A stretch of DNA of 64,000 bases, from contig SMMW01000024.1 in the NCBI GenBank assembly GCA_004794655.1, positions 1,317,501-1,381,500 of the forward strand, written 5' to 3'. How positions within the stretch are numbered: the stretch's first letter is position 1; each line of letters begins with the position of its first letter. Below, one piece after another: positions 1 to 13,408 of the stretch. The position numbers were made by a program, and so were the translations under genes. This DNA is from Marisa cornuarietis (taxonomy: Eukaryota; Mollusca; Gastropoda; Architaenioglossa; Ampullariidae). The notes beneath the pieces were generated by a model. It ran no database searches and had not been told where the DNA came from. It worked only from the letters and a program-made list of their open reading frames with translations.

Positions 1-1792
1 TTCATTCTTTCATTAACTCTTTCTTTTTTTCCTTTCTTCGTTTCAAGTTTCATTTATTTCTTTCTGTCGTAAGTTTTATGTTGGTTTTTTTTTCTCTATT
101 TTCAAATTTTAGTGCGCGAGCTATCTCTGACATGTTTTCTTTTGGTTATTCTTCATGCGTGCTTTATTTTTTAAATCGTCTCTCTTTTTTATAGGTCTTA
201 CATCTGCTTTTTATGTTTTTTTCACTTCATTTATTTATTTTTTATAATTTATTTATAAAGAGGCACAGTTACATAAACGCGTATTCAAAAGGCACAATTG
301 TACCATTAATTCATAAATAAAACGTTCGGCGGGTATTTCAGTGCATTGAGAAGTGTCATCTGATGTATTTGCATGAGTCAACGAAAATACAGCAGAAATT
401 GAGGACGACTTTGATAAAATAGAAAGCGTCCAGGACAAAGTGTTTAATAATGAAGCGGACTACATTACTGTTATGGCAACATGTATGTCAGTCACCAACT
501 AACACCTCTGAAGTAATCCCATTGCACTTTATCAAAGCAAATTATTTTAAGACGATAATCTCCGTGTATATGTATATATATATATTAGTGTGAATGTACA
601 TCATAAAAAATATTAATTAATTGCTTCGATTTAATTGGTACATAGCTGCCTTTTTTCTCGCCTCAGCTCTTCTTATTTCTTTGTTTGTCGGTTTGAAAGA
701 GTTTTATTAATGTAATTCGTTTTACTGCTCTTGTTGCTGCTTCTGTCCTTTCAAGCTTTCTTTATATCATTCGTTTTCAAAGCTGGCCAACCCCCAGTAG
801 TTTCTTGACTTGAAAGTTCTTCGTTCTTTCCCGCTGAGGCCATTTCTGTGTCATTATTTTTCTTTGGTCTGTCTTCTGACAGTTCCAGGGCTAACATCTT
901 TTGTTATTGTAGCTGTATCGTTCTCAAACTTAACTTTCGGGGCTACCACCTCTCATATACTAGGTCTCATGCCTAACTTTCAGGGCTGGCATATTCTTTT
1001 TTTTAAATGTAACTTCTTTCTTCATGATTTTTTTTTAGTTTTTGTGAACAGTTTTTGTTATTACTAAAATTTGTTTTAAGTTCTCAATAATTTTCATGGT
1101 TAGAATAGTCTTTTATTTTAATTTTAAAGTTCTCATTAATAATTTTCAGTCCTATAATATTCTTTCTTATTGTAATTTTAAAATGTTTGTTAATAATGTT
1201 CTGCGATAGAGTGGTCTTTTTAAAGTAATTTTGAAGTTCTCATAAATAATTTTTCAGGGATATTATCTTCTCTCTTATTGCAACAATTTTGAATCGTCAT
1301 AATCATCTTCATTATCATCACATCATCATTACGCGCTGGTGTTTTTGCTCTTCTTTTACCCACCTACTTATCTTTTCTGCTTTTGTTACCGACGCTTATC
1401 TACAAATTTTCATGTCCTCTGTCCAGTGAATCTCACCGAAGATTTTTGATGCCACTATGTGCAGTTCTAATGATTCCACTCTGATACAACCCCAGCTGCT
1501 GACGCTCCCTCCACTCGTTTTTTCTTTTCTTCGGTTTTTCTCTGTATTCTCCAGAAATCTCTAATGCTTGGTAATCAAAGTCCGCTACATCTGAGAAAGG
1601 AATGAGAGAGCAATTCACACAGATTTCAACCTTCGATATAGACATACTTAATAGAAAAAGTCATTTTGTGTAACAAAAATAACATAATCTCTAACCAGAG
1701 TAATGTTTATGGGATGACGTTAATAATAATAATAGATACTACAGACTGCTGCAGGGGCGGTTTGCTAACGCAATGGTAACTAGCTTGTTTGT

Positions 1793-1872
1793 AACCAACC
1801 AACCAACCAACCAACCAACCAACCAACCAACCAACCAACCAACCAACCAACCAACCAACCAACCAACCAACC
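1793..1872. repeat. (AACC)n microsatellite
   Basis: Twenty uninterrupted AACC units, flanked by non-repetitive sequence. Repeats of this length are usually polymorphic. Confidence 0.97.
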
Positions 1873-2072
1873 ACCCAAGCAGCTAACTCACTTTCACCCT
1901 TCTTCCAATAGTCCCATCATTTATTCCATCTCTCTTCCTCTTCAGAGCCCCAAAATATAAAAAGTAAAAATATAAAATACGCCGAATTTGTTTTTCTTCT
2001 TTCCTTCATTCGATCGACTTGCTTAGAACACATATTTATAGGCCATTACCAGGAGAACAGTTGAGGAAAAGC

Positions 2073-2360
2073 ATGTCCATACAGCAATGTTGCGAAATAA
2101 CTAAAATTACACCTGTCCCCAGGAACAGTTGTAAAAAGAGATATTTAAAAGAAATCAGTAAAAATAAACGTCTACTAGGTGTGTACCGTTCCCATGATGG
2201 CACACTCACTGATTTAACCGATCTTCTGTGGAATCATGTGAAGCTACTCTTTGCTTCACAACAAGAAGAAGAAAAACATCAAGAGAGCGATGATGTGGAA
2301 TTCCAATATGACTATAATTACTTAAGTCATGTACTCGCCAGTCCTCGTCGTTGGTGGTAG
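2073..2360 (+). CDS. Unassigned small ORF, 95 aa
   Basis: An open frame from ATG at 2073 to TAG, and open a further 18 codons upstream without an ATG. The product is hydrophilic, with a basic first third (CKKRYLKEISKNKRLL) and an acidic stretch (QQEEEKHQESDDVEF), then tyrosines and a tryptophan-rich end. I recognise no family. It lies just upstream of a LINE relic and could be transposon debris or an isolated exon. Length and composition are only mildly better than chance for this AT-rich region. Confidence 0.2.
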   Translation: MSIQQCCEITKITPVPRNSCKKRYLKEISKNKRLLGVYRSHDGTLTDLTDLLWNHVKLLFASQQEEEKHQESDDVEFQYDYNYLSHVLASPRRWW

Positions 2361-2714
2361 CTATGGCAGTTCAGTCGATACCCTACACGTTCTTAACTAT
2401 TTTATTGTACATCTTCATAGATTTATTACATATCTATGACTTACATATAATTTAATTAAGATTATCTCACATCTTTGCTCTACAGAGTTATCAGACAACT
2501 ATGGTCTACAAATTTATTGCACATCGGTAGCATAAAGATTCGCCATACAGATGCACTGCAGACATCAACCATGTTTTCTAGATTCATCGTGTCTATGATC
2601 ACAGATTTATCACTAATAATAATAATAATAATGTGAACTTATAATGCAAAATAGATCACACATATTTTCTGCAGATTTATCACACAAATATTCTCTACAA
2701 GTTCATCGCAAATT

Positions 2715-3325
2715 GTTCCTGCTTTTCAATACCTAGGCACCGTCTTCGACAGGCGACTTTGCTGGGATGTCAACACTCAGACTGTCGTTAAGAAGGCTCA
2801 ACAGCGCCTCTTCCTTCTCCGGAACTTGAAGTTTTTCTCTGTCTCCCACCAATTTCTTCAGCTTTTTTATAGATAGAACATAGAGAGTTTGCTGTCCTTC
2901 TAGTTTATCTGTTTCTTCAACAGTTTATCGGTCAAGAACAAGAGCAGCCTACATCGTGTGGTATCCACCTGGTCCAAAGTCGTTGAGACAGCCCAGAGTG
3001 CTCTTCAGACTCGTTATAATAGGCAGAATTTTCTCAAAGTGTCTGCAATCCTTCGTGATGACAGGCATTTGCTGTCGAGAGAATTTTTCCAGCTCCCATG
3101 GGGGTCACTGATTTTGTATACCTGCATTCAGGACCAACAGATTGAGGCTGTCCTTTGTTTCCGCCGTGCGTCTTTTGAATGGTGCTGAGTGCGAATGAAT
3201 GAAACATGAATGCGAAAGTCTGATTGATGCATACGAATGTGTTGTGATTTTTTTTATATTTGATTATCAAGCTGCCCCCAAATTCCCCTCCGGGACAGAT
3301 AAAGTATTATCTTATCAAATCTTTG
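2715..3325 (+). mobile_element. Decayed 3' end of a LINE (CR1/L2-like C-terminal region)
   Basis: Translation of 2715-2870 reads like the segment after the reverse-transcriptase core in CR1/L2-type LINEs (FQYLGTVFDRRL, then VKKAQQRLFLLRNLK). Downstream frames at about 2958-3190 look like the rest of that C-terminus, with frameshifts and stops. The end (near 3285-3315) is the tail form 'ccgggacagataaagtatta'. The same tail occurs in reverse orientation near 39.02 kb. It is a non-functional relic. Confidence 0.7.
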
Positions 3326-3721
3326 TCTTATTAATGTCTACGATCATAGTTTTATCACACCTATGTTCTATAAATTTATGACTCTTATATGATCTACACA
3401 TTTATCACATATACTCAGACGATTTTTCACACAGCTGTTTTTTTTATCATTATCACAAATTAATGTCGTTCACCTTTATCACGTGTATGATCTACAGATT
3501 TACCACCCTCCCCTACACACTGCAATATTTATTTCCTACATCAACTTTCTACAGATTTCTCCTCCATCAATTCTTTGCAAATTTATCACGCATCCTTGCT
3601 CTGCAAATTTATCTATGGTCTACAGGTCTATCCAACATCCTATCCTGTAGATTTATCATAGATCTATAATCCTCATATGCCTCTTACATAAGTTTTTTTT
3701 TCAGAAACGACCAGTAGAAGC

Positions 3722-3873
3722 ATGCAACCGCTGCAAAGAACCTGTCGCGTGGTGGGTATCTGCGCATTCTTGTGTTTGTTACTTGGGGCCATGCAGTCGT
3801 GGGCGGAGCGTCCTGGACCTGGAATGAGTTCCTTAGAGCTCTCGATCCCATACACACTAGGCTCGGTAAGCTC

Positions 3874-3909
<36 letters not shown>

Positions 3910-6900
3910 TTCATTTCGAAAATTTAGTTTTTGTTTTGGTTTTGGGGTTCTTATCTCATCCTTTCTTAATGCTCGTTGGTCGAGTCTGCGTTGTCTGCTG
4001 TCACATGACCGTTGTGTCTTTCCGACAGGATCAGCAACACCTGTGCACCCTGACCAAAGTAGACACGCGGCGTGAAAGGTACATGGGTGAGTCTTTGCAC
4101 TAGCTCTAACCTTAACCCAAATCCCAACCCCATCGCAGTTACCGTACATGGATTCTCGCTAACAAGCGTTTCAACGCACGTAAGCGCGCATCCATTAAAG
4201 ATATTCAGAACGAAAAGCGTAAACAAAAGAAACAATTTAAAACATGTAAACAAAATCGGTAACAATATTTTTAATCAAAAATTTTGTTTCAAGAAAGAAA
4301 ACCATGCTCTTACCACTGCCTCACAGTAGCTTCATCGAAACCAGCCAACAGGTAAACTATTTAAAGTACTACACTTTGACTGGTCATCGTAATAGAACAC
4401 GGAGACGGTCTCATGCAACCCGAAGGAAAAACAAATAATGTCGCCGACCGTAGGTGATTGAGCAACTCATCTTGTGTAGGGAACGGCATGTGGAAAAGTC
4501 GTGAAAAAAACAAAGATGAACGTCCTTCATCATTACCTCATCTGCTTCTTTCTTTTTACACACTTTAATTTAATACTGTCCTTTTTGTTGTTGTCTGTCT
4601 GCGAATTTTGTAATCGATGTTTCACCCACTTCCCATTGTCTTAGATGTCTGAAATCTTCAAATGTTACTCATTTCCGGTGACCATGCAATATTAACTCAT
4701 TTCCAGCAGTTCATAAGTAGTAAACTAAAAAAAAAATTATTTTTTTGGGGGGTTTTGTATGAGAACGTATAGGCCGATTTAGGGGAGATAGGTAGTTGCT
4801 GCTAAGACTAGTAAACTAAAAGCTATCTCCCCTAATTCGGCCTATAAGAAGGAATAGTCACAAAGTAAACAATACAATAAATAAAAAACGATAACAAATT
4901 CCAAAAAGACTGAAAGATTAATTTTTAAATGCATTTTTATTTGAAATGCACTAAAAAGCGTAAGATAATTTTTTCTTTAAATCTCGGGATTTTCTTTAAT
5001 ACATGACAAAATATTAAAGTGTGAGACCCCCCCATGAGTGTTCCGAGTTCCAAGAGTGCCCCTCACACTTTCATATTTTAAGTTATATGTATTAAAGAAA
5101 ATCCCGAGACCTAAGGAAAAATTATTTTACCCTTTTTATTGCATTTCAAATAAAAGTGCGTTAATTTTTTTTAAGTGTGTGTGTAGTGTATTTTATAGTG
5201 TGTACGTCTTGCTCTCGTCGGCAATAGTCTTTTCTTTTTCTTTTTTTGGAAGGGCGCTTCTAAACAGTCTCTCGCCCACCAGAAAATATACTTTTGATGT
5301 TTATCGTATGTATCATGTTTATTTGTGTAAATGCCATGGTGCTCATTAGCTTCGCTGCTGTCTGATGAACCCGCCCAATGCCCTGCTCTGCCAACTGATA
5401 CCGACCACGTCTTGTCAACATCAACACAGACAACTGCCAATAAATGTAAATGTTGGCCGAGACGCTCAAACTGAGTTATTCAAATTAAAGCAATCAGAAG
5501 AAAGAAAAAAACAGTGGGCAGAGGCAAAAACAAACGAAAGATACGAGTCTCAAACCTAGAACTCGTGCGGAACTGACACCTGGCATGACGAACAAGTTGA
5601 TGTATGTTTGGTTTTGATTTCCACATCCCGCCCCCACCCCAGGTGGGAAGGGGAAGTAATAGGCTTTACAACCGGCCCCCTCTCTCTCCCTCTACTTCTT
5701 TACCTTTATAAAGCACAAGAACCGAGAAATAAGAATGTTTCCTTTTGGTCTGTCATTGTTTTGTTTTTGTGTAAGTTGTTTTAGCTTTTTTTTTTCTTTT
5801 GGATAATGTGCCTCATTGATCAGACAATTATACAAAATTACAAATCTTCCACATGCACGTATGTATCTATGCCTATATAATCGATTTTTCATAAGTTGTA
5901 CTCCAAAATACTAGCACTGTCGAGTTTCAATGTGTGATGTCACCTACTTGACACCTTCGGGCCAGTAGCCGGATCAATGAACATTTGTATTCGTATTTGT
6001 ATTCCTGATTTGCTGCCTCCTTTGTTAAAAAAAAAAAACGTGCAGAAAATGTTAGACATGATGTCTGAGATTAAATAAAGAAGAAACGTTCCTGCCATGT
6101 CTAAGAACGAGACGTCACTAACGTGACCTACCTATCAATGCAGCTTCTACTTTCCCGTTTTCAGTTACCTTTGAACCCCACCTTCAGCCTGGTCACGTGA
6201 GGCACCTGAGTCTTCAGCTCTGCGACATCGTTCCTGCAGATGCTCTCAAAGCCCGTGTCTGGTGTGTAACCATAATTTCCTGCGTAGACTCATGCGGGTA
6301 TACATACAGGATTGCGCGCGCACGCGCACGTACGCATATTCACGCAAACAAGGAAGAGAACTTTCCGATAAAAGTATATCGTTAAAGCGTCTACCTTTGC
6401 CATTGTAAACATTTTTATAAGTACGAGTAACCTTTAAGAAGATTAAAGTGATACCCCCAACGAGTAACCTTTAAGAAGATTAAAGTGATACCCCCAAATT
6501 GATATAATAATGTGTAATTATAATCAGCCCCCATTTTAATCGGAGTACTATCAGCAAGAAATTTGATCGACAAGTCAAACAAAAGACGCCATAATATGAA
6601 TGCAAGAAATTAAAACGCCTTTCTTCAGAAAGCTGTGAGTTTCAGGAAAATGACTTTTTAGTAGTAGTCAAAATAAATAATAGTCATCGTCGTCATCGTC
6701 AACACTGATACCATAAATGCATGTCTATGGAGTGACGCTACGTTTGACGATTAGTCGTCGGTGCGGTTGTGTCTGTGCAGGCCATGTCACACCGATCACG
6801 TAGTGTGTGGAGGGCGCGTGCAGCCGGTCTATGTCTGGGGACAGAACTCGTCTGCCTGGATTCTTCCCCGAGGTGAGCCAGACCTATCCTTTTCATTCTG

Positions 6901-9900
6901 CCTCTAAACCCTCTCACGATGTTTGCTATCCCTATCCGCCCCATCGACATTCTGGAATTTTCAGTTCCGAAATTTCATGGAACAAAAACGTTTATTATTT
7001 TGTGAGTTGCAAATTCTGTAAAGTCAAAAGTAAAAGTTAAAAGACATTTTTCTGCTTCTTACGCATTCACAACAGTTTAGGATAATAAATCAAGTCACAA
7101 TGCTGGAATATTACTGAAAAGTGACAGCACATCAGGATCAACCTTTATCCAATTAAAAATACCACTTATTTCCTTTTGAGTCTAACCAACATTCGTCCCG
7201 TTGACAGATACAGGTATACCTCTGGGAGGGCCTCTAGGCCAGGATTACTTGCTGATGCAGGTGCATTTGAAAGAAACGAATGTAGAGAAAGCAGACCATG
7301 GCAAATCCAAAGTCGATAAATCTGAATCAGGTGAGAACAAGCAGGTCTCGCCTGCGGTCTTTCCTGCATACTGGCTAGACCAGTGACGTTCACTAAATAT
7401 CCTTATTTTATAGTTCCAGTTCATTGGGTTCGATTCATTATCAACATGACAGGAGCGCAATATAAGGTCACATTTCTTTTGGTCATGATTTTTTAAATCG
7501 TTCTGTCTGTGACTGTTTGCAGTATTTAATCCCTGCAGAAACAGCACGAGAAGTTCAAAATTCCTACGAGAAACTGTCGTAAATGCTGTAGCTGAGTCCT
7601 ACAGTTTAAAAAAAAAAACTGGTATCGTTTTGGGACTCTTTGCAATGGTCAATACATGTAACTTTCCATTTCTGCTCTCTCAAAACGTGAGATATATGTA
7701 CTTTCAGAGTAACCTTGAAACGCTACCTCCAGCTGTCTTGGCTCAAAACTCAATATTCAATATTGACGAAATAAAGAAAAATTCATATAAGTTCATAAAT
7801 AAATCAGGCGAAACTCTTGCAAACGTGTTATAGGTGTTATGCAGAGAGATCCCTACACCCACCTCACTCAAAAACAGTTCTCTTAATGGTCGTTCTCGAA
7901 AACAGAAAGATATCCAGGGCATCTCGCTAGGCCTCATAATTTATTCCTATCTTTAAAAGAAATGTATAAAACAAGCAAAAGATAATTAAAAATTCATTCA
8001 ACGCACACGGAGAACGACTGTCTGTTTTTCTTGTTGTTTATTTACTGTAACAGAGACGGTGACTCTCATTGTCAACACAACAGCGACCAGGTGAGTGAGA
8101 TTCTATACCACTCAGCTCAGTTTGTATCTCCTACGTCTATATGGTCGTTGTAAGAAAAAATGAAAAAGAACACACAAAAAACAAACAAAAAGCTGCCATA
8201 CAAGTCTTCGGACAAGACAAGGCAATACAGTGAAAACGCCAAAGAACGCCAGTCTTCTTCCGCTTTTGATGAAAGAAACCTAGCATCTTGAAAAAGCACG
8301 TCGAAATTATTACAACGAGTCTGACAGTGTAGTCAGCAAGATACACACATACCCATGTTTGCCGCCCCTGATACCCGAGAATCGTTGACAAACAACAATA
8401 ACGCGTGTCGTTTGTTCGCTTAGAAAACCCTCAAAAATAAAAATACAAACATGTTCATAGCGTAGAAAAGGTAGGATTTTTTTGTTTATGTTGGTGTCTT
8501 TGAATGACTATAATTGTAATGGGTACTACCTTTTCATCGTCTCTTAAGAATAGTAGCAGAATTGTTGGCTTGAAATGATCAGATAATCTTACTAAACCTG
8601 GACAGACGCCTGTATTCTGTGCAGACCCTTGCTCGAGTTTGGACTTGCCATTCTACAGAACACGGGCTTCATTCCCAAAGGAAGTGAGGGTGAGTATATA
8701 CTCCTTCTGTTTGATTTTCGCTACACGCAGTAACGTTGAGGCGGTCTGGTGGTGGTTAGAACTTTTGTTTGTCACTTCTGCACTGAAGACGTGGGTCCAA
8801 ATTATGATTGCCAAAAAGCTAAAAGTTGTCTTGCTTGTTGCATGTGCGTTTTTTTATCAGTTGTGACGACAGAGAGTGCATGTCAGTGGCAGAGTGAGCA
8901 GGCTGTCGTCATCGCTGGCATCCGTCTGCACACTCACAGTCGAGGTGAGGAGTCATGTGGTGTTGTATCGATGGTTCATGGTGGTGGTGGTGGTGCAAAG
9001 AGAACTGTACTCTCTCTCTCTCTTAAATAGGAACGTCGTTTGACCTGTGACTTTATCTGTCGTCGCTCGTCATCCATAACTTTACTGAATATATTGTGTG
9101 TTGTAGTTTGACGCCATCGACATCACATGGATCATCTCACTCTCATGCAGTTGTTGGATCTCATTTCAATTATAAAATAGCTGCTACAGCACTTTTTATT
9201 GATTCATACGCCAGTTTGACGCATTTTGACTTCAAATCGACGATGTTATTTATGAAGTCTTGAAATCAGAGAAGGGAATAATCTAACAAAATAGTTCAAT
9301 AAAATATGTAATAATTGTATAACAATTGCGTAAATCATCTCCGCGGCTAACGTCAACAGCTTGCTCATGCAGGCCGCTACAAATGTGTGTTCTATACATC
9401 AATTGGCTTACATGTGCTTACATTGCGCCTGACAGGCTGAGTTGCTTTGTTCTCCTGTGAATTTTTACATTTTCTCGTGCAACCTCTTTGTTCTTCGTAC
9501 CCATAGGTTTCTTATAGTTGCAAGTTGTTTTTGTTTCTCTTAAGCTTTCCTCTGTTATTGTTTCACTATCTGTAATTGCCTTGCTTTTATGTTTTTGTTG
9601 CGGACTTTACGTTTAACGGTTACGTTCTCGGCCATTACATAGATTTTAGATCTAATTCTTTATCTCGCTTTCCTGTTGCTTATTCTGTTTATCCTTCTCT
9701 GAAGTTAGCTTAACTTTAAATCTTTATCAGTTTTAATATCTTTTATCGTTTTCGTCTTATTGTATTTTTTTGAACTCGTGCTGCATTTTATTTTTATGTC
9801 ATAGAATTATGACAAGACAGTTTGTCTACTCGACAACTCAATTATCATTATTGAATCCCCTTGCAACTCTTCCACTTCCAGCCTGCTTAGTTGACACATT

Positions 9901-12900
9901 GAGAAGATTTTCCCTTTATTATGATTCTATTAATGTTGACTGCCCATTGAAACAACAGATTCGAATCCGTCGCTATCGTGCTGGTCGCCGTAAGCAGCGT
10001 CCTTTGAAAAAGTCTGCTACTCGTAGTTATTCTGTCTCGTGCCCCCCTTCACCTGATTCTGAGTCTGACTCCGGTATTGTGAAAGCTTCGCTGTGTGTCA
10101 GCTCTTTGCTGAATCATGTTTCCCCTACACAGCAGCATCAGCGTCAGCGTGGACGTGATGAGAGTGAACCAGTTGGGTCGACTAACTTTACACCACACCA
10201 ACATGGTCGTCTGAGAACAGGAGACTGCCAAGTTTCCCGCACACCACAACTGAACACTCGCCCCCACGTTGGGCTTTTCAACGCCCAGTCTGTATCGTCT
10301 GCACAACAGTCACTGAAGCGAGCTGAAATCGTAGAATTTGTCATAGACCGCCGCCTTGATATTTTCATCATCACTGAGACGTGGCTTAAACAACATGGCG
10401 ACGAGAGCGTGTGTGTCGATCTTACTCCAGTGGGCTACTGCCTAAAATCTTTCCCCCGCCCTACACGTGGTGGTGGTATTGCTATAATCTACAGATCATC
10501 ACTTGCCAAGTACCTGTCTTTTACTACTGCCGTATCGTTCCCTCACACGTCTTTTGAATTTGTACAAGTCTCCTCTTCGGCTCCTCATTGCTCGATGCAC
10601 CTGCTCTGCATCTACAGACCTCCTCCTAGCGCCAGGAACAAACTTACAGCCTCTACATTTTTCTCAGAATTCCATGATCTCTTGGATTATAGCAATGCAC
10701 TAATTGGACCCGCAATTCTCCTCGGAGATGTTAATGTACACTTCGACAACAGTTCTCACCCTGACACTGTCAAACTGTCCGAAATGTTGCACACCTTTCG
10801 TTTTGTCCAGTCCGTGTCGCAGCCAACACACAAAAGAGATCACATCCTGGACTGGGTCATACATCGACCTGATGACCACTTAGTCCAGTCAGTTGATGTT
10901 TCCCACGATCTCTCATCTGACCACTACTCAGTACTAATCGAACTGGATCGCAAATGCCCATCATCGGCGCCAGTTTTCAGACCCACTCGGTCATTACAAA
11001 ATGTGGATAGACTAGCATTCAAAGCACAGCTGCAGATGGCGCTCCTCCAACCACCCTCTGCCGAGCAGCTTGACTGTGTTTTGCGTAGAGTGGTTGATGA
11101 CCACGCCCCAGTGTCTCGACGTCTGATGCGCCAGTCTAAATGTGCGCCTTGGTATTCACAGATCCGTGTCGAACTCCGTGACCTGAAGCGCACGCGCCGG
11201 CGAGCTGAACGTGTTTGGCGAAAGACTGGACTCGCCATCCGCAAAGAAATTTATAATGCCGCAAAGCGAAGCGTTGCAAAATGCATTTATGCGGCTAAAG
11301 CATCATATCTTCAGGGCCAAATAATTAACTGCACCTCCTCTAAAAAGCTCTTTGCCATCTGCTCTCAAATGACTGGATCTAAGACAGCAACACCACTGCC
11401 TACTGCCTACCCTGCTTCACTGCTGCCGCAAGTTTTTAGTGATTATTTCACCAGCAAGATATTGGACATTCGATCATCTTTGGACTCTGTGTCAGTGCTT
11501 GACAGCATCTCCTGTGATGCCCTCCCAGGATGCTCCATGACCAAGTTCCTACCAGTCTCTGAGACTGATGTGAAAGCGGTTATTCTAAAAGCTAAACCAA
11601 CAACTTGCGAGTTAGATCCGATGCCCACAAGCCTTCTGCTCGAGTGCCTAGATACTCTACTTCCTGCCATCACTAATATTGTAAATGTCAGCCTGTCGTC
11701 AGGTGTTTTCCCATCTTTGTTCAAAAATGCGGTGGTGAGGCCAGTTCTAAAGAAATCCACGCTTGACGTCAATGTCCTGAACAACTACCGTCCAGTTTCC
11801 AACTTGTCTTTTCTCTCTAAGATCATAGAGAAAATAGTTCTGACACAGCTCTGGGCCTACTTACAAGAGCACCATCTTATCCCACAAGCTCAGTCGGCGT
11901 ATAGACCTTTCCACAGCACCGAGACCACTCTAATTAAAGTAACAACAGACATATTATCTGCTCTTGACAGTGGTGATGTCTCTCCATTAACCCTACTGGA
12001 CTTGTCTGCTGCATTTGACACTATAGACCACTCTCTGCTTCTTCACAGACTCCACACCCTCTACGGGATTTCTGGACCTGTCCTCTCATGGTTCAACTCC
12101 TATCTCACTGATAGGACCCAGACTGTGTCAGTTGATGGTCAGACATCTCGCCCTGCTTCACTTTTCTGTGGTGTTCCCCAAGGCTCAGTACTTGGCCCAG
12201 TTCTGTTCATCCTGTATACTAAGCCCCTTTCATCATGCATCCAGTCTCACCAGGTTTCTCATCAATCCTATGCTGATGACACGCAGCTTTACTGTTCCAC
12301 TCCGCCGGCTGAGTCTCACTCTGCTATTAGCTCTCTAGAAGCTTGTATCAGTGATGTCAAGGGCTGGATGGTAAAAAACAAGCTTAAACTAAATGATGAT
12401 AAAACGGAAGCCCTCTTGTGCCATAGAAGAAGACATCAACCTTCACTCGTCAGTCTGCCCAATCACATCAAGGTGGGCGACAGCAACATCACCTTCACGT
12501 CATCTGTTAGGAATCTGGGATTTATTGTCACTGATGACATGACACTCGATAGACATGTAGCAGCTGTCTGTCGGTCTGCCTATTATGAGCTCCGTAAGAT
12601 CAGTGCTATCCGTCACTTTCTCTCTACACGCGCTACCAACACTCTTGTCTGTGCGTTTGTTCTTTCTCGACTTGACTACTGCAACTCCTTGCTGGCAGGC
12701 TGCCCTGACTACCTCATTCAGAGACTCCAGAGAGTACAGAACTCTGCTGCGCGTCTGGTGCTTAGAGCAAGGAAACGGGACCATGTCACTCCTCTCCTTC
12801 GTTTTCTACACTGGCTACCCGTCCGTTCTCGCATCTAGTACAAACTGTCTGTGCTGTGTTTTAATTTCTTTGCAGGCTCTTGTCCTGACTATTTCTCTGA

Positions 12901-13372
12901 ACTTCTCATCCCTTACTCTCCGTCCAGACAACTACGCTCTTCGTCTGACGACCGTATCCTAACTGTTCCTGTCACCAGAACAACAACATATGGTCACAGG
13001 ACTTTTGGCTACTGTGCTGCAAAACAATGGAACTCTCTTCGTTTCCATATCCGCCACCTTCCTACAACTGAATCTTTCAAATCTGCACTGAAAACGCACC
13101 TCTTTCTTGAGCATTACTCCTAACACAGTCCACACAATCCTAGTCCTTCTTAACCCCGCCCCCTCCCCTCTTGCTACTTTACCCATCTTTCTCGCAGAAT
13201 CACTATATTTTTCTGTTCCTGTTACTTGATGCCTTTTGTTTTCTGTTTCGTCAGTACTGTCGTTTTCTTTCGTCCCTTTGTTCTGTGTCTACTTAGTCCA
13301 CGTCTCTTCCTCGTTTTAAGCGCTAAGAGCATGCTCTCTATGGCTGTGAATATGCGCTATAAAAATCTTCAC

Positions 13373-13408
<36 letters not shown>

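Larger units (their letters stand above)
1..3704. other. Intergenic AT-rich region upstream of the PHM gene
   Basis: The stretch is T-rich low-complexity DNA. Apart from the tetranucleotide repeat, one short ORF and the LINE relic listed separately, I see no coding exon. A noncoding first exon of the PHM gene probably lies here, because its start-codon exon begins at a splice acceptor (AG at 3703-3704). I could not locate that exon. Confidence 0.6.

Noticed and set aside
3673..4265. Overlapping ORFs on both strands around 3.7-4.2 kb
   Set aside because: They arise from the GCGT microsatellite being open in several frames; only the signal-peptide exon and the 4029-4086 exon have splice support.
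7630..8391. Several 60-85 codon ORFs in PHM introns
   Set aside because: AT-rich chance frames without motifs, lying between validated exons.
8639..8866. Short plus-strand ORF starting near the PHM exon at 8625
   Set aside because: The frame joining the neighbouring PHM exons is different and matches PHM (RPLLEFGLAILQNTGFIPKG); this ORF is a shadow of that exon plus intron.
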